The translations under genes were made by a program, and so were the position numbers. 64,000 nt of DNA from Planctomycetota bacterium (GTDB lineage: Bacteria; Planctomycetota; UBA1135; GCA-002686595): contig JAQXEK010000006.1 in assembly GCA_029250885.1 (NCBI GenBank), positions 45,413 through 109,412 of the forward strand, in the 5' to 3' direction. Shown here piece by piece: positions 18,627 through 26,883 of this stretch; the first letter of the stretch is position 1; each line of letters begins with the position of its first letter. The notes beneath the pieces are model-generated. The model worked only from the letters and a program-made list of their open reading frames with translations, searched no databases and was not told where the DNA came from.

Positions 18627-18995
18627 GGCTTAGGGCTGCGCTAGGGTGTTTTTCGAGCGATCTGGCGGCATTGTAGCGGGTCCAGAGGCGCGATGGGCCC
18701 CCAGAGTGCCTGAGAATGCCGCCCAAGGAGCAATCGGGTGCCACCATGGGGAAGCAGGGGGGTCTCTTCGGCTGGGAAGACTAAGAGTGGGGCGAGCTTT
18801 GGGCAGGCCAAGTTGGTCCACAAACAGGTGGTCTGACTTCCCCGCATTCCCCCTTTCAGCCTTGCGGCCGTAACGATTGGAGCGGGGACCGCATTCGTCG
18901 AAATCTGGCCCTGGGGGCTACATATTTTTTTGCAAAGTTCACAGGGCTGGCGACTAGAGGTTTGGCGCAATCAAGCTATCTTGCGCCAGAGCCCC
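18627..18995. other. Divergent intergenic region between leuA-like gene and mgtE
   Basis: About 370 bp. It has A/T-rich tracts near 18922-18932 and a perfect inverted repeat close to the mgtE start (listed separately). ORFs on either strand here (for example minus 18641-18970) have no family character. I looked for M-box, glycine and TPP riboswitch cores and found no convincing match. Confidence 0.5.
18963..18988 (+). repeat. Perfect 8-bp inverted repeat just before mgtE
   Basis: The arms TGGCGCAA (18963-18970) and TTGCGCCA (18981-18988) are separated by 10 bp and end 7 bp before the mgtE ATG. As DNA it has the symmetry of a dimeric repressor operator; as RNA it forms a GC-rich hairpin over the ribosome-binding region. 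Either could control Mg transporter synthesis. Confidence 0.6.
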
Positions 18996-20384
18996 ATGCC
19001 GAACCCTGAGCACAACACCGACGAAGACCTGCGCACCCTAGCGGAGCTTCTCGAAGGCAACACCTCGGGTCTGCCAGAGTTCTTGGCCACGATGCATGCA
19101 GCCGACATCGCGTCCTGGATGCAGTACGGCTCAGAGCAGGACATCGAAACGGTCTTCCGCGCTCTTGGTAACGAGGCCCGGGCTGACGTCTTCGAGTTTG
19201 CGACCTACGAGGTCGAGTCGGTGCTCGTGCCCTTGCTCTCTACGAACGAGATGATCGAGGTCGTCGAGGCGTTGGGTGTGGACGAGGCCGTCGACCTCTT
19301 GGACCACGCGCCCGTGCGGGTTGCGGAGCAGGTCATCGAGAGTGCCGAAGATGAGCGCGCCGAGGATCTGCGACGCTTACGCAGCTACGCCACGGACACC
19401 GCCGGCGGCGTGATGACCACCGACTTCGCGACAATCGGTCCCGAGGGAAACATCGGTGATGCGATCAAGGCACTGCGCCAGGAAGACGAGCACACGATTG
19501 AGGAGGAGGCCGGACTCTTTATCGTGGACCAAGCCGGCCAGCCCATCGGTTGGCTATCGGACCGCGACCTGATCACCACGCCGATCCACACGCCTGTGCG
19601 CGATGTGATGGCCGAGATCCCCGTTTTGATCTCTGCCGGCGAAGACCAAGAGGAAGCCGCGATCCTAGTGGCGCGCTACAACCTCCAGGCCTTGGCCGTG
19701 GTGGACGACAGCGGTGCCCTGATCGGTGTTGTCACCAGCGATGATGCTGGCGAGGTCTTCGAGGAGGAGGCCGAGGAGGACATTCGTCGCCTGGTGGGCA
19801 CATCTACTGACGAGCAAACCCACCTTCCGATCCTGACTCGCGTTCGCCAGAGGCTGCCCCTCCAGGTCTTGACCGTTCTCGGCGGCCTAGTGACCGCGTT
19901 TATCCTGCGCATCTCGATACCCGCTGGTGAAGCTAGTGGCAGCGGGCTCAGCTCGGACGTCCTGCGCTACATCCCCATCATCATTGGACTGGCCGGCAAC
20001 GTTGGCATCCAGGCCTCGACGATTCTGGTGCGCGCCTTCGCCACGGGAGAGGTCACCCCGGATCGAGAGCGCACCGTCTTCTTGAGCGAGGCCACAACGG
20101 GCCTTCTGATCGGCCTGATCTGCGGATTGGGCACGATGGTCATTTCCGCGATGATGGAGACTCAACTCGAAAATCGGGTGCTCTTTGGCAGCACGATCGG
20201 CGTCTCTGTCTTCTTAGCAGTGACCTGGGCTTCTGTGCTTGGCTCGTCTATCCCTATGGCGTGTCGCCGTCTTGGTATCGACCCAGCCATCGTTGCGGGC
20301 CCATTCCTGATCACCCTCTCGGACATCTCGGGCATAGGTATCTTTATGTTGTCGGCCCATGCCCTGCTCTTCGTCGCGAGCTAA
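18996..20384 (+). CDS. mgtE: Magnesium transporter MgtE
   Basis: 462 aa in the MgtE layout: acidic N domain of helical repeats (about 1-125), two CBS domains (about 135-255), a plug helix, and a five-helix transmembrane pore (about 285-462) with the conserved 'GLAGNVGIQAST' motif. Mg binding in the cytosolic domains gates the pore. I start at the ATG at 18996; an upstream TTG at 18930 would add a segment without family character. Followed by lepB with only 3 bp between. Confidence 0.93.
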   Translation: MPNPEHNTDEDLRTLAELLEGNTSGLPEFLATMHAADIASWMQYGSEQDIETVFRALGNEARADVFEFATYEVESVLVPLLSTNEMIEVVEALGVDEAVDLLDHAPVRVAEQVIESAEDERAEDLRRLRSYATDTAGGVMTTDFATIGPEGNIGDAIKALRQEDEHTIEEEAGLFIVDQAGQPIGWLSDRDLITTPIHTPVRDVMAEIPVLISAGEDQEEAAILVARYNLQALAVVDDSGALIGVVTSDDAGEVFEEEAEEDIRRLVGTSTDEQTHLPILTRVRQRLPLQVLTVLGGLVTAFILRISIPAGEASGSGLSSDVLRYIPIIIGLAGNVGIQASTILVRAFATGEVTPDRERTVFLSEATTGLLIGLICGLGTMVISAMMETQLENRVLFGSTIGVSVFLAVTWASVLGSSIPMACRRLGIDPAIVAGPFLITLSDISGIGIFMLSAHALLFVAS

Positions 20385-20387
20385 CCT

Positions 20388-21641
20388 ATGGACATGACAA
20401 GCCAGGCGAAGAAGCGCAACTGGAGGGCCCGACTGCTCACCTGGTCCATTGTGGTTTTCTTGGCCCTGTTAATCCTGCGCACCTTCGTGATCCGCCTCTA
20501 CAACGTGGAGAGCATCTCCATGGAGCCGACGATCCATGGAGATGGCGAGATGGTCTTGGTTCGCTTTGGTGCCCCGAAGGACCTCAAGCGCCACGACATG
20601 GTGGTAATTGACCGGGGAGAAGGGGGCCCGCCGATCGTAAAGCGCGTTGGCGGCCTTCCTGGCGAGGCACTGCACCTCGTGGATGGCGACCTATTTGTGG
20701 ACGGGACTCGCGCGGGGAAGCTGGGGCCACCTGCGCCCCCGGTGACCTTGTTCGATAGCGACCGAATGGCGATCGAAGAGTGCTTCGTCTTTCGGCTCCA
20801 GGAAGACGGTGTCGCAACCCCCGACTTTCCGTGGGACCTAGATACAGACAATCCCGATGTGCTCTTGCGGCTAAACGCGCTGTCCCTTCAGCCCGGACGA
20901 GAGACGGGCATGATGCGCTATGCAAGCGAGCTGCGGGACAGCTACATCGATGGCGAGGGCGCTCTGAAAAAGGGACTGAATACGGTGAACGATGCGGCGG
21001 TCGCCTTCGAGTTTCGCGTCGTCGATGTTGCGCCCGGCGCGCGGATCCGCGCGCGCTTAGTAGAGGAGGGGGACACCTTCGAGGCCTTAGTTGAAATCGA
21101 CGCCGAGGGAAGCGGCTACAGCCTGCGCATCGAGCGCAACCCAGGCGAGGTGCTGGCCACATCACCAATCACAGGGGGCGGACTGCCGAGCTTCGGGGCG
21201 GAGGAGCCGTCGGGGTGGTTGCGCCTGTCCTTGTCCAACGTGGACAACCGCCTAGTGGCGACCTTGCAAGATGTTGCGACCTCGGAGCAACTGGTGCGCC
21301 TTCAGGTAGATTACGACGCGAACAGGCCCTACCTGGGGGTCGGCCCCAACCCGGGCAAGGTGCCCGTCCGCAGCGTGGCATCGCGGGTTGGGGTCGGTGG
21401 CGAGGCTCTGGAAATGGACCTGCGTCGGGTCGAGGTCATGCGGGATTTGTTCGTCATTCCCGTCGGGGATTTTGGCGTTCAGCGCTCTTTCGTTCTGGGG
21501 CCTTCCGAGTATTTCCTACTTGGGGACAACAGCTCCAAAAGCGCCGACAGCAGGCTCTGGGGGCCGATTCAGGCGTCGGCTATCATCGGCAGGCCCCTGC
21601 GCATCGCCCTGCCCCTAGACCGCGCTCGGCCCCTGAAGTAG
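20388..21641 (+). CDS. lepB: Signal peptidase I with large inserted domain
   Basis: 417 aa, one N-terminal membrane helix (about 16-33). The catalytic box SMEPTIH (S44 nucleophile), the lysine box IVKRVGG (K85) and the C-terminal GDNSSKSADSR (379-389) are all intact, so it should cleave signal peptides on the periplasmic face. Between the lysine box and the GDNS box lies an extra region of about 200 residues (about 125-340) with beta-rich, LamG-like character ('PGARIRARLVEEGDTFEALVEID'), larger than the E. coli cap domain. The gene follows mgtE by 3 bp. Confidence 0.9.
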   Translation: MDMTSQAKKRNWRARLLTWSIVVFLALLILRTFVIRLYNVESISMEPTIHGDGEMVLVRFGAPKDLKRHDMVVIDRGEGGPPIVKRVGGLPGEALHLVDGDLFVDGTRAGKLGPPAPPVTLFDSDRMAIEECFVFRLQEDGVATPDFPWDLDTDNPDVLLRLNALSLQPGRETGMMRYASELRDSYIDGEGALKKGLNTVNDAAVAFEFRVVDVAPGARIRARLVEEGDTFEALVEIDAEGSGYSLRIERNPGEVLATSPITGGGLPSFGAEEPSGWLRLSLSNVDNRLVATLQDVATSEQLVRLQVDYDANRPYLGVGPNPGKVPVRSVASRVGVGGEALEMDLRRVEVMRDLFVIPVGDFGVQRSFVLGPSEYFLLGDNSSKSADSRLWGPIQASAIIGRPLRIALPLDRARPLK

Positions 21642-21700
21642 ATCCAATCTGCATTAAGGATTAAGCTCCGGAACCAACCTGCTCGATGGTTGTTGCAGTC

Positions 21701-22342
21701 ATGGTGAAACCAACATCTAGCGATCAAGAGGCAGCCCCGACCGACGCAAGCGGGGATGAGGGCGTGCGGCTTATGCTGGCCTGGCAGGCCGGCGACGAGT
21801 CTTCTTTCGCCCAACTCGTCGAGGCCTACTCGGGCCGCGTCTACGCACTCCTGACCCGTTTCCTAGGCCAGGTATCCAACCGCGAAGACCTTGTGCAAGA
21901 GGTCTTCATCCGCGTGCTGCGCTCACGGGATCGCTACGAGCCCACGGCGCGCTTTTCGACCTGGATCTACCGCATCGTGTTCAATCTGGCGACCAACGAG
22001 CGCGCCCGGTCAGCGACACGCCGGCATCTGTCCCTGGACCAGGCCAGCGACACCCATGACGAGGGGCAGAGCCTAGGCGAGATGATTATCGACGAGACAA
22101 GCAATGAGCCCTCGGATCAGTTAGAGCGCGAAGACGTCGTCGGCGCAGTGCGCGCAGCCATCGCCGATCTTCCTGAACAGCAGCGCATGGCGCTGATCCT
22201 TGCCAAATACGACGAGCTTCCCTACACAGAGATCGCCGTGATTCTGGATTCGTCCGAGAAGGCCATCAAGTCCATGATCCACCGCGCCCGGACCAGCCTT
22301 CGGGTAGCGCTCGAGCCCCTCTTGCGGAGCCACGTCGGATGA
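21701..22342 (+). CDS. ECF-type RNA polymerase sigma factor (module 1)
   Basis: 213 aa from the ATG at 21701 (an earlier in-frame ATG at 21686 is also possible). Region 2 is 'YSGRVYALLTRFLGQ...EDLVQEVFIRVL...FSTWIYRIVFNLA' and region 4 is 'LPEQQRMALILAKYDELPYTEIAVIL...KAIKSMIHRAR'. It directs RNA polymerase to a stress or envelope regulon. The stop overlaps the start of the zinc-finger anti-sigma-like gene (ATGA), so the pair is translationally coupled. Confidence 0.9.
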   Translation: MVKPTSSDQEAAPTDASGDEGVRLMLAWQAGDESSFAQLVEAYSGRVYALLTRFLGQVSNREDLVQEVFIRVLRSRDRYEPTARFSTWIYRIVFNLATNERARSATRRHLSLDQASDTHDEGQSLGEMIIDETSNEPSDQLEREDVVGAVRAAIADLPEQQRMALILAKYDELPYTEIAVILDSSEKAIKSMIHRARTSLRVALEPLLRSHVG

Positions 22343-23343
22343 GTAGCTACTGCCAAGACTTCCGCCGTCGATTGCGCGACGCCCTAGAGGGCAGCCTGCG
22401 AGGCGACAGCTCTAGCCTGGAATCCGTACGCCCTCTCTCGTGGCACGAACACCTGTTCAGCTGTGACGAGTGTCGGGATCTGCTAGAAGCCGAAGAGGCC
22501 CTCGAGCAGGTATTGGCGTCCATGCCCGTGCCGGCCGTTCCGAAGGAGCTTGCACGCCGGATCCTCGAGCGCTTGGGCGTCGAGCGGACTGCTGTTGAGC
22601 TTGCGAACCATCACACCGACCTTGATACGTTGTTGGCCAAGGCGGACCAGATCCAAATCCCGATTAACCTCACCGAGAGTGTCCTTCACGAGCTCCAGGA
22701 CGAGCGTCAAGCTGCCCAGGGAGCTAGGCTCGAGCTTCTACTCGACGCGCTCCCTGAACCCGTGGTTCCCCCAAGTCTCAGTGCCAAGGTGCTGCAGGGC
22801 GTCGAGGCGCAGCGCGCCCCTTCACTGGACGCACTTCTCAACCTGATCCCCACACCAGAGGTTCCCGCCGGGTTAGCCCAGGGGATTCTGGAGACCTTGG
22901 AGGCCGAGCTAGGTGCGGCAACTACGGCAACTAGTTCGACTCCGGTTCTGCGCCCTCGCTTTGGCGGCCTACGCTATGCCGGCGCCATCGCAGCAACCCT
23001 TATAGTCTCCTTCGGCGCATGGCGCATGACGTCCGATTCCAACGAGAACCAGGATCTAAACCGCAAAGGTGTGGCTAAGGCCCAGGGCGAGCTGGGTACC
23101 CCCGGGGGCTCAACCTCGCCACGTACTCTGGAAGAGGTTGCGGGGTTGGAGAGTAACCAAGGCACAGCAGAGAAAGTCGAGGCACTCCCCGCCGTAAACC
23201 TGCCCGATCCCAGTGTGCTCGCGTCTCTAGACGTGCTTGAAGATTGGGAGCTATTGATGTCCGACGACATTGATCTCCTGCTCGGATCCCTTGAAGAGGC
23301 TGACACCGAGCTCTTGTTCCTAGCCAGCGAAGAAGAGGGCTAA
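22339..23343 (+). CDS. Zinc-binding anti-sigma-factor-like membrane protein with internal repeats (module 1)
   Basis: 334 aa. The N-terminus carries the ZAS motif HxxxCxxC (H38, C42, C45), as in anti-sigma factors that hold an ECF sigma. One membrane helix lies at about 212-228, with an acidic, probably periplasmic C-terminus. Between them are four degenerate repeats of about 28-35 residues (about 57-84, 96-124, 131-157, 163-191) with pattern LPxPxVPxxLxxxLxxLE. The overlap with the sigma gene supports the anti-sigma role. The repeats are not part of the usual anti-sigma fold; see findings. Confidence 0.82.
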   Translation: MSSYCQDFRRRLRDALEGSLRGDSSSLESVRPLSWHEHLFSCDECRDLLEAEEALEQVLASMPVPAVPKELARRILERLGVERTAVELANHHTDLDTLLAKADQIQIPINLTESVLHELQDERQAAQGARLELLLDALPEPVVPPSLSAKVLQGVEAQRAPSLDALLNLIPTPEVPAGLAQGILETLEAELGAATTATSSTPVLRPRFGGLRYAGAIAATLIVSFGAWRMTSDSNENQDLNRKGVAKAQGELGTPGGSTSPRTLEEVAGLESNQGTAEKVEALPAVNLPDPSVLASLDVLEDWELLMSDDIDLLLGSLEEADTELLFLASEEEG

Positions 23344-23352
23344 TTCGCCGCC

Positions 23353-24732
23353 ATGAAGTTTACCTCCAGCCTACTTGCCTTTCTGTTAATGTTCGCACCC
23401 ATGTCGATGGATGTGGCGGCCCTTGCACAGACGTCGGCTCCAGGCACAGAGACCCCGGTCCTGAAGTCGAAGGGCGAACTTAGCGAGGGGCAGAAGCTGG
23501 ACAAAGCCAAGAAGCTAAAGGGCAAGTCCGGCCAAGGGCGAAAAGACTCTTGGGCCGAGGACCGCTGGAAGAAGAAGACGGAGGAGGAGCGGCGCACCTT
23601 GCTGGTCCGTTTCGAGCAACTGCGCAAGCTCTCCACAGAAGATCGCGAGGTCCTGCGGCAGCGAGCCGGTGAACTCGCGGACCAACGCCGGAGCATCGAG
23701 TCTGCACTCGAGTCCGGGGTGCGCAGCAACCTGGATAACCTGCCGCCCCATGAGCGCGACCGGATTCTGCGCGAGCACCAAGTCGCCGAGCTCCGTCGCG
23801 CCGGCGAGGAGCTCCGCGAGGCCCTCGACGCGGGGCCGCGCGAGATACTGGAGGACCTCATCGGTCCCCGCGGCGGCCCTCCGCGTCCGTTCCACAAGAA
23901 GCGCGACGAGCTGCGGGGCACCTTTAGCGACAAGGCCGTGAAACGCTTTGGCGAGCTCGGCCACTTGACCCCCGATGAGCACAAACGCCTGCTGGGCTTG
24001 CCGGAGCCCGAGCGTATCCACGAAGCTCTGCAAATTAAGCGGAACCGAATTGAGGAAGTCATCGGAAAGTTGGGGCTACCCGAGGGCGTCAGCCAAAAGA
24101 AGTGGCAGAAGATGCTCGACGAATCCTCCACTGAGCGTTTCTTGAAGCAAGCGCGCAAGAGCGGCTTTGACCAACACCTTGGCCTTGGGCGCCCAGATCA
24201 CCCCGAGCCCGGCGGGCGCAAGGGGCTTGGTGACCCAGACACCAAGAGAAGGCCAAAGGGTGGCTTAGATGATGAGAAGGACTCCTCTCGCCTTCCGAGT
24301 GGGACTCTCGGGCCGCGAGGGGGGCCTAAGAGCGGGTCCGCGTCGGAGGGAAACAAAAGGCCAGGCGGGGATAAAGCTAAGTCGGATCGAAGCGGCGGCG
24401 ACGGCGAATCCAGGGGGCTTCGCGATCTCGCCGACGTACTACGCCCGACCCTGGAGGACCGCTTAGCGATTAGCGAGCTCGCCGAAGGGGATCGGCAACA
24501 AGCCATGTCCAAGCGACTGCAGAAGCGCGCGGCAGCCTTCCTTGAGGGTCACGCGATTCTCACGGACCAGGAGCGTCAGGCCCTCAATAGATTGAGCGCT
24601 GATGCCTATGTTGAGTTCCTAGCGGAGCTAGTCCACGAACGCCGCGGGCTTGGATCCCGCGGATCGAGGGATAGAGGTCGGGGCAAGCGCGACGAGAGCG
24701 GTCGCGGCAAAGGCGGCGGACCGCGCCACTAA
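23353..24732 (+). CDS. Secreted, highly charged helical protein (module 1, third gene)
   Basis: 459 aa with a signal peptide (about 1-25). The mature part is very rich in Arg, Lys, Glu and Asp, with long helices ('EERRTLLVRFEQLRKLSTEDREVLRQRAGEL') of the DUF3106/Spy-like type, then a Gly/Arg-rich low-complexity stretch (about 285-355) and a C-terminal Gly/Arg tail. It is 9 bp after the anti-sigma gene and probably in its operon. It could be a periplasmic stress-sensing or nucleic-acid/polyanion-binding protein; function unknown. Its stop overlaps the convergent pseudouridine synthase by 4 bp. Confidence 0.75.
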   Translation: MKFTSSLLAFLLMFAPMSMDVAALAQTSAPGTETPVLKSKGELSEGQKLDKAKKLKGKSGQGRKDSWAEDRWKKKTEEERRTLLVRFEQLRKLSTEDREVLRQRAGELADQRRSIESALESGVRSNLDNLPPHERDRILREHQVAELRRAGEELREALDAGPREILEDLIGPRGGPPRPFHKKRDELRGTFSDKAVKRFGELGHLTPDEHKRLLGLPEPERIHEALQIKRNRIEEVIGKLGLPEGVSQKKWQKMLDESSTERFLKQARKSGFDQHLGLGRPDHPEPGGRKGLGDPDTKRRPKGGLDDEKDSSRLPSGTLGPRGGPKSGSASEGNKRPGGDKAKSDRSGGDGESRGLRDLADVLRPTLEDRLAISELAEGDRQQAMSKRLQKRAAAFLEGHAILTDQERQALNRLSADAYVEFLAELVHERRGLGSRGSRDRGRGKRDESGRGKGGGPRH

Positions 24733-25445
24733 AGCTCGCCGGGCAGCTCGATGCCCCGCTGGTCTATGAGCGCCCGCATATCGCGGGGTAGGGGACTCTC
24801 GAGCTGCCGGGGCTCGACGCTGTCCTGGAAGTCGACGCGCCACGCATGTAGAGCTTGGCGGTGGTGGGCCCTAAATCGATCGTCGGCATACCAGTCTTCG
24901 CCGATCAGAGGATGGCCAACCGACGCCAAGTGGATGCGGATCTGGTGGGTGCGGCCCGTCTCGATCTGAACCTGCACTAGGCTGCAGTCCTGGCCGGTCG
25001 CCAGTCGTCGGACTTCACTAATGGCGCGCTTGCCGTGGCTGCAGATGCCAAGCTGCCGGTGGGGTGAAGCGCTGACGACGCCAATAGGCGCGTCGATCCG
25101 CCGGGATTCAAAGTCTACGGTGCCATGGACGATGGCGAGGTAGGTCTTCGTTCCGCGCGGGAAGGCCATGCGGTCCTTCCAGGTGGCAACCTGCCCCTTT
25201 TCCAGCACAAACAGATTGACCCCCGTCGTGTCCGCATCGAGTTGGTGTACTGCCCAGACCATCTGGCCGAAGTGCTTGATCAGTGCGAACTGCAGGCAGT
25301 CGGGGTCGTCCAACCGCCGACCCGTCGAGGGCAGGTTTGCGGGCTTGTCCAAAACAACGAGCGCACCCGCCTTGACCAAGATCCGCTCCTGCAGTGAGCG
25401 CTCCTCGAATGGCCCGGGATCGGTAGGGTTGTCGTCGGTGTGCAT
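24729..25445 (-). CDS. RluA-family RNA pseudouridine synthase
   Basis: 238 aa from the ATG at 25445 (an alternative ATG at 25484 gives 251). The catalytic motif is HQLDADTTG (67-75, D70 catalytic), a variant of the usual HRLDxxTSG, and the 'ETGRTHQIRIHLASVGHPLIGE' block is canonical. Such enzymes isomerise uridine in rRNA or tRNA; no N-terminal S4 domain is present. It is convergent with the charged secreted protein and divergent from mnmH. Confidence 0.85.
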   Translation of the reverse strand: MHTDDNPTDPGPFEERSLQERILVKAGALVVLDKPANLPSTGRRLDDPDCLQFALIKHFGQMVWAVHQLDADTTGVNLFVLEKGQVATWKDRMAFPRGTKTYLAIVHGTVDFESRRIDAPIGVVSASPHRQLGICSHGKRAISEVRRLATGQDCSLVQVQIETGRTHQIRIHLASVGHPLIGEDWYADDRFRAHHRQALHAWRVDFQDSVEPRQLESPLPRDMRALIDQRGIELPGEL

Positions 25446-25533
25446 GCCTATAGGATCCCATTCCGGTAGCCACCCAGCGAACATGACTTGGAACTCTTGA
25501 ACACATCTAGGCGAAGCCTGCGATAATCCCGCC

Positions 25534-26742
25534 ATGTCCCCGGCACTCTCCTCTGCAGCTATCCCCATGGCAACCCCTGAGCAGGTCTTGCGTTGCATCG
25601 GCAACGGCGAGGGCTTAGGTGAGTGCTCGGGAAAGGCAACGATTATCGACCTGCGCAGCCCTGGGGAGTTCAAGGACGACCACCTACCCGGCGCCGTCAA
25701 TCTGCCGCTTTTTAATGATGTCGAGCGTGCGCTGATTGGGACGCTCTACAAAAAAGTGTCGCCGGACCGAGCCTTTGATGAAGGCAGGGAGGTTGTGTTC
25801 CAACGAATTGGCGAGCTGTTTCAAGAGATCGCGAGACTGAGCGATTGGGAAATGCCCGAGGTGGACTTGGGGCAGCGCGTCCGTGAGATGACCTCTCAGG
25901 GGATCGATGCCCTGTCAGAGACCCTGCGCCCAGCTGTATTGTCCGAGCTCCCAGAGCGCCCGGTGATCTTGCACTGCTGGCGAGGTGGCATGCGCTCCCT
26001 CAGCGTCGTCGCGCTGCTTCGCCTCTGTGGCTTCAACCGCGCGATTGGTGTCATTGGCGGATACAAGGGCTACCGCAAGCAGGTGGCCGATGAGATTGCG
26101 CGCTGGGGAGCCCCACCGGCCTACGTGATCCGTGGCTACACCGGTGCGGGCAAGACCCTGGTGCTGCGGGCACTGGAAGAGCTGCGGCCCGATTGGACCA
26201 TCGACCTTGAGCTCATGGCAGGGCACCGCTCTTCAATTCTGGGCATGGTGGGCCTGGAGCCTGTGACCCAGAAGCACTTCGAAACGCGGGTGGCTACTCG
26301 ACTGCGGCGGCTGTCGGCTCTGTCGCCGGCAGGTCCCCTGGTCTACGAGGGTGAGAGCCGAAAGATTGGCGATAGGATATTGCCCACACCCATCTGGGAT
26401 TCCCTGCAAGGGGGTACAAACATCTTGCTGCACGCGAAAATGGAGCGGCGCATCGATGTCCTGATCGAGGACTACCTCGGCAAGGAGGCGAACCGCGAGG
26501 CCTTGGCAGAGCAGCTCCCGTTTATCGAGCGCCGGCTCGGGCCTGTAAAATGGCGTGGTGCCCTGACTGGGATGCTGTCGGCGGGTGCGGATCGAGAGCT
26601 CGTGAAGATCCTGCTCGAGGACTACTACGATCCGCTTTACGAGCACTCGGAGAAGGGAAAGAACTATGTGGCCCAGGTCGAAATGCACACTCCCGAGCAG
26701 GCGGCCGCGGAGATTGCCACGTTGATCGAAGCCAGGGCCTAA
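25534..26742 (+). CDS. mnmH: tRNA 2-selenouridine synthase (MnmH/SelU)
   Basis: 402 aa. An N-terminal rhodanese domain has the active-site cysteine in HCWRGGMRS (C148), and a P-loop domain has GYTGAGKT (201-208). This is the full MnmH architecture, which converts 2-thiouridine to geranylthio- and then selenouridine at tRNA wobble positions using selenophosphate. No selD is in the window, so selenium supply cannot be judged here. The start could be the ATG at 25534 or the one at residue 12. Confidence 0.92.
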   Translation: MSPALSSAAIPMATPEQVLRCIGNGEGLGECSGKATIIDLRSPGEFKDDHLPGAVNLPLFNDVERALIGTLYKKVSPDRAFDEGREVVFQRIGELFQEIARLSDWEMPEVDLGQRVREMTSQGIDALSETLRPAVLSELPERPVILHCWRGGMRSLSVVALLRLCGFNRAIGVIGGYKGYRKQVADEIARWGAPPAYVIRGYTGAGKTLVLRALEELRPDWTIDLELMAGHRSSILGMVGLEPVTQKHFETRVATRLRRLSALSPAGPLVYEGESRKIGDRILPTPIWDSLQGGTNILLHAKMERRIDVLIEDYLGKEANREALAEQLPFIERRLGPVKWRGALTGMLSAGADRELVKILLEDYYDPLYEHSEKGKNYVAQVEMHTPEQAAAEIATLIEARA

Positions 26743-26883
26743 CGCTCATGTTCGCTAGCTTTCTGGCACAAATCTAAGCCAGCGCCTTCCGGCACTTCCC
26801 AGCCACAAGTTATGCTCTTGGCCCTAATCGGGTCTGGCAATGGCCCGGTGACACGAAGCCCCCCGGAACAGGGAAGTTGACTT

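Noticed and set aside
18690..18800. Possible riboswitch upstream of leuA or mgtE (glycine-like or TPP-like pieces such as CTGAGA and GCCGAAG).
   Set aside because: Fragments match but the full conserved core and spacing of glycine, TPP, cobalamin or M-box classes were not found on either strand.
21670..21700. GGAACC upstream of the first ECF sigma gene as an autoregulatory promoter.
   Set aside because: The nearest GTC is spaced about 21 bp away, too far for the usual 16-17 bp; not convincing.
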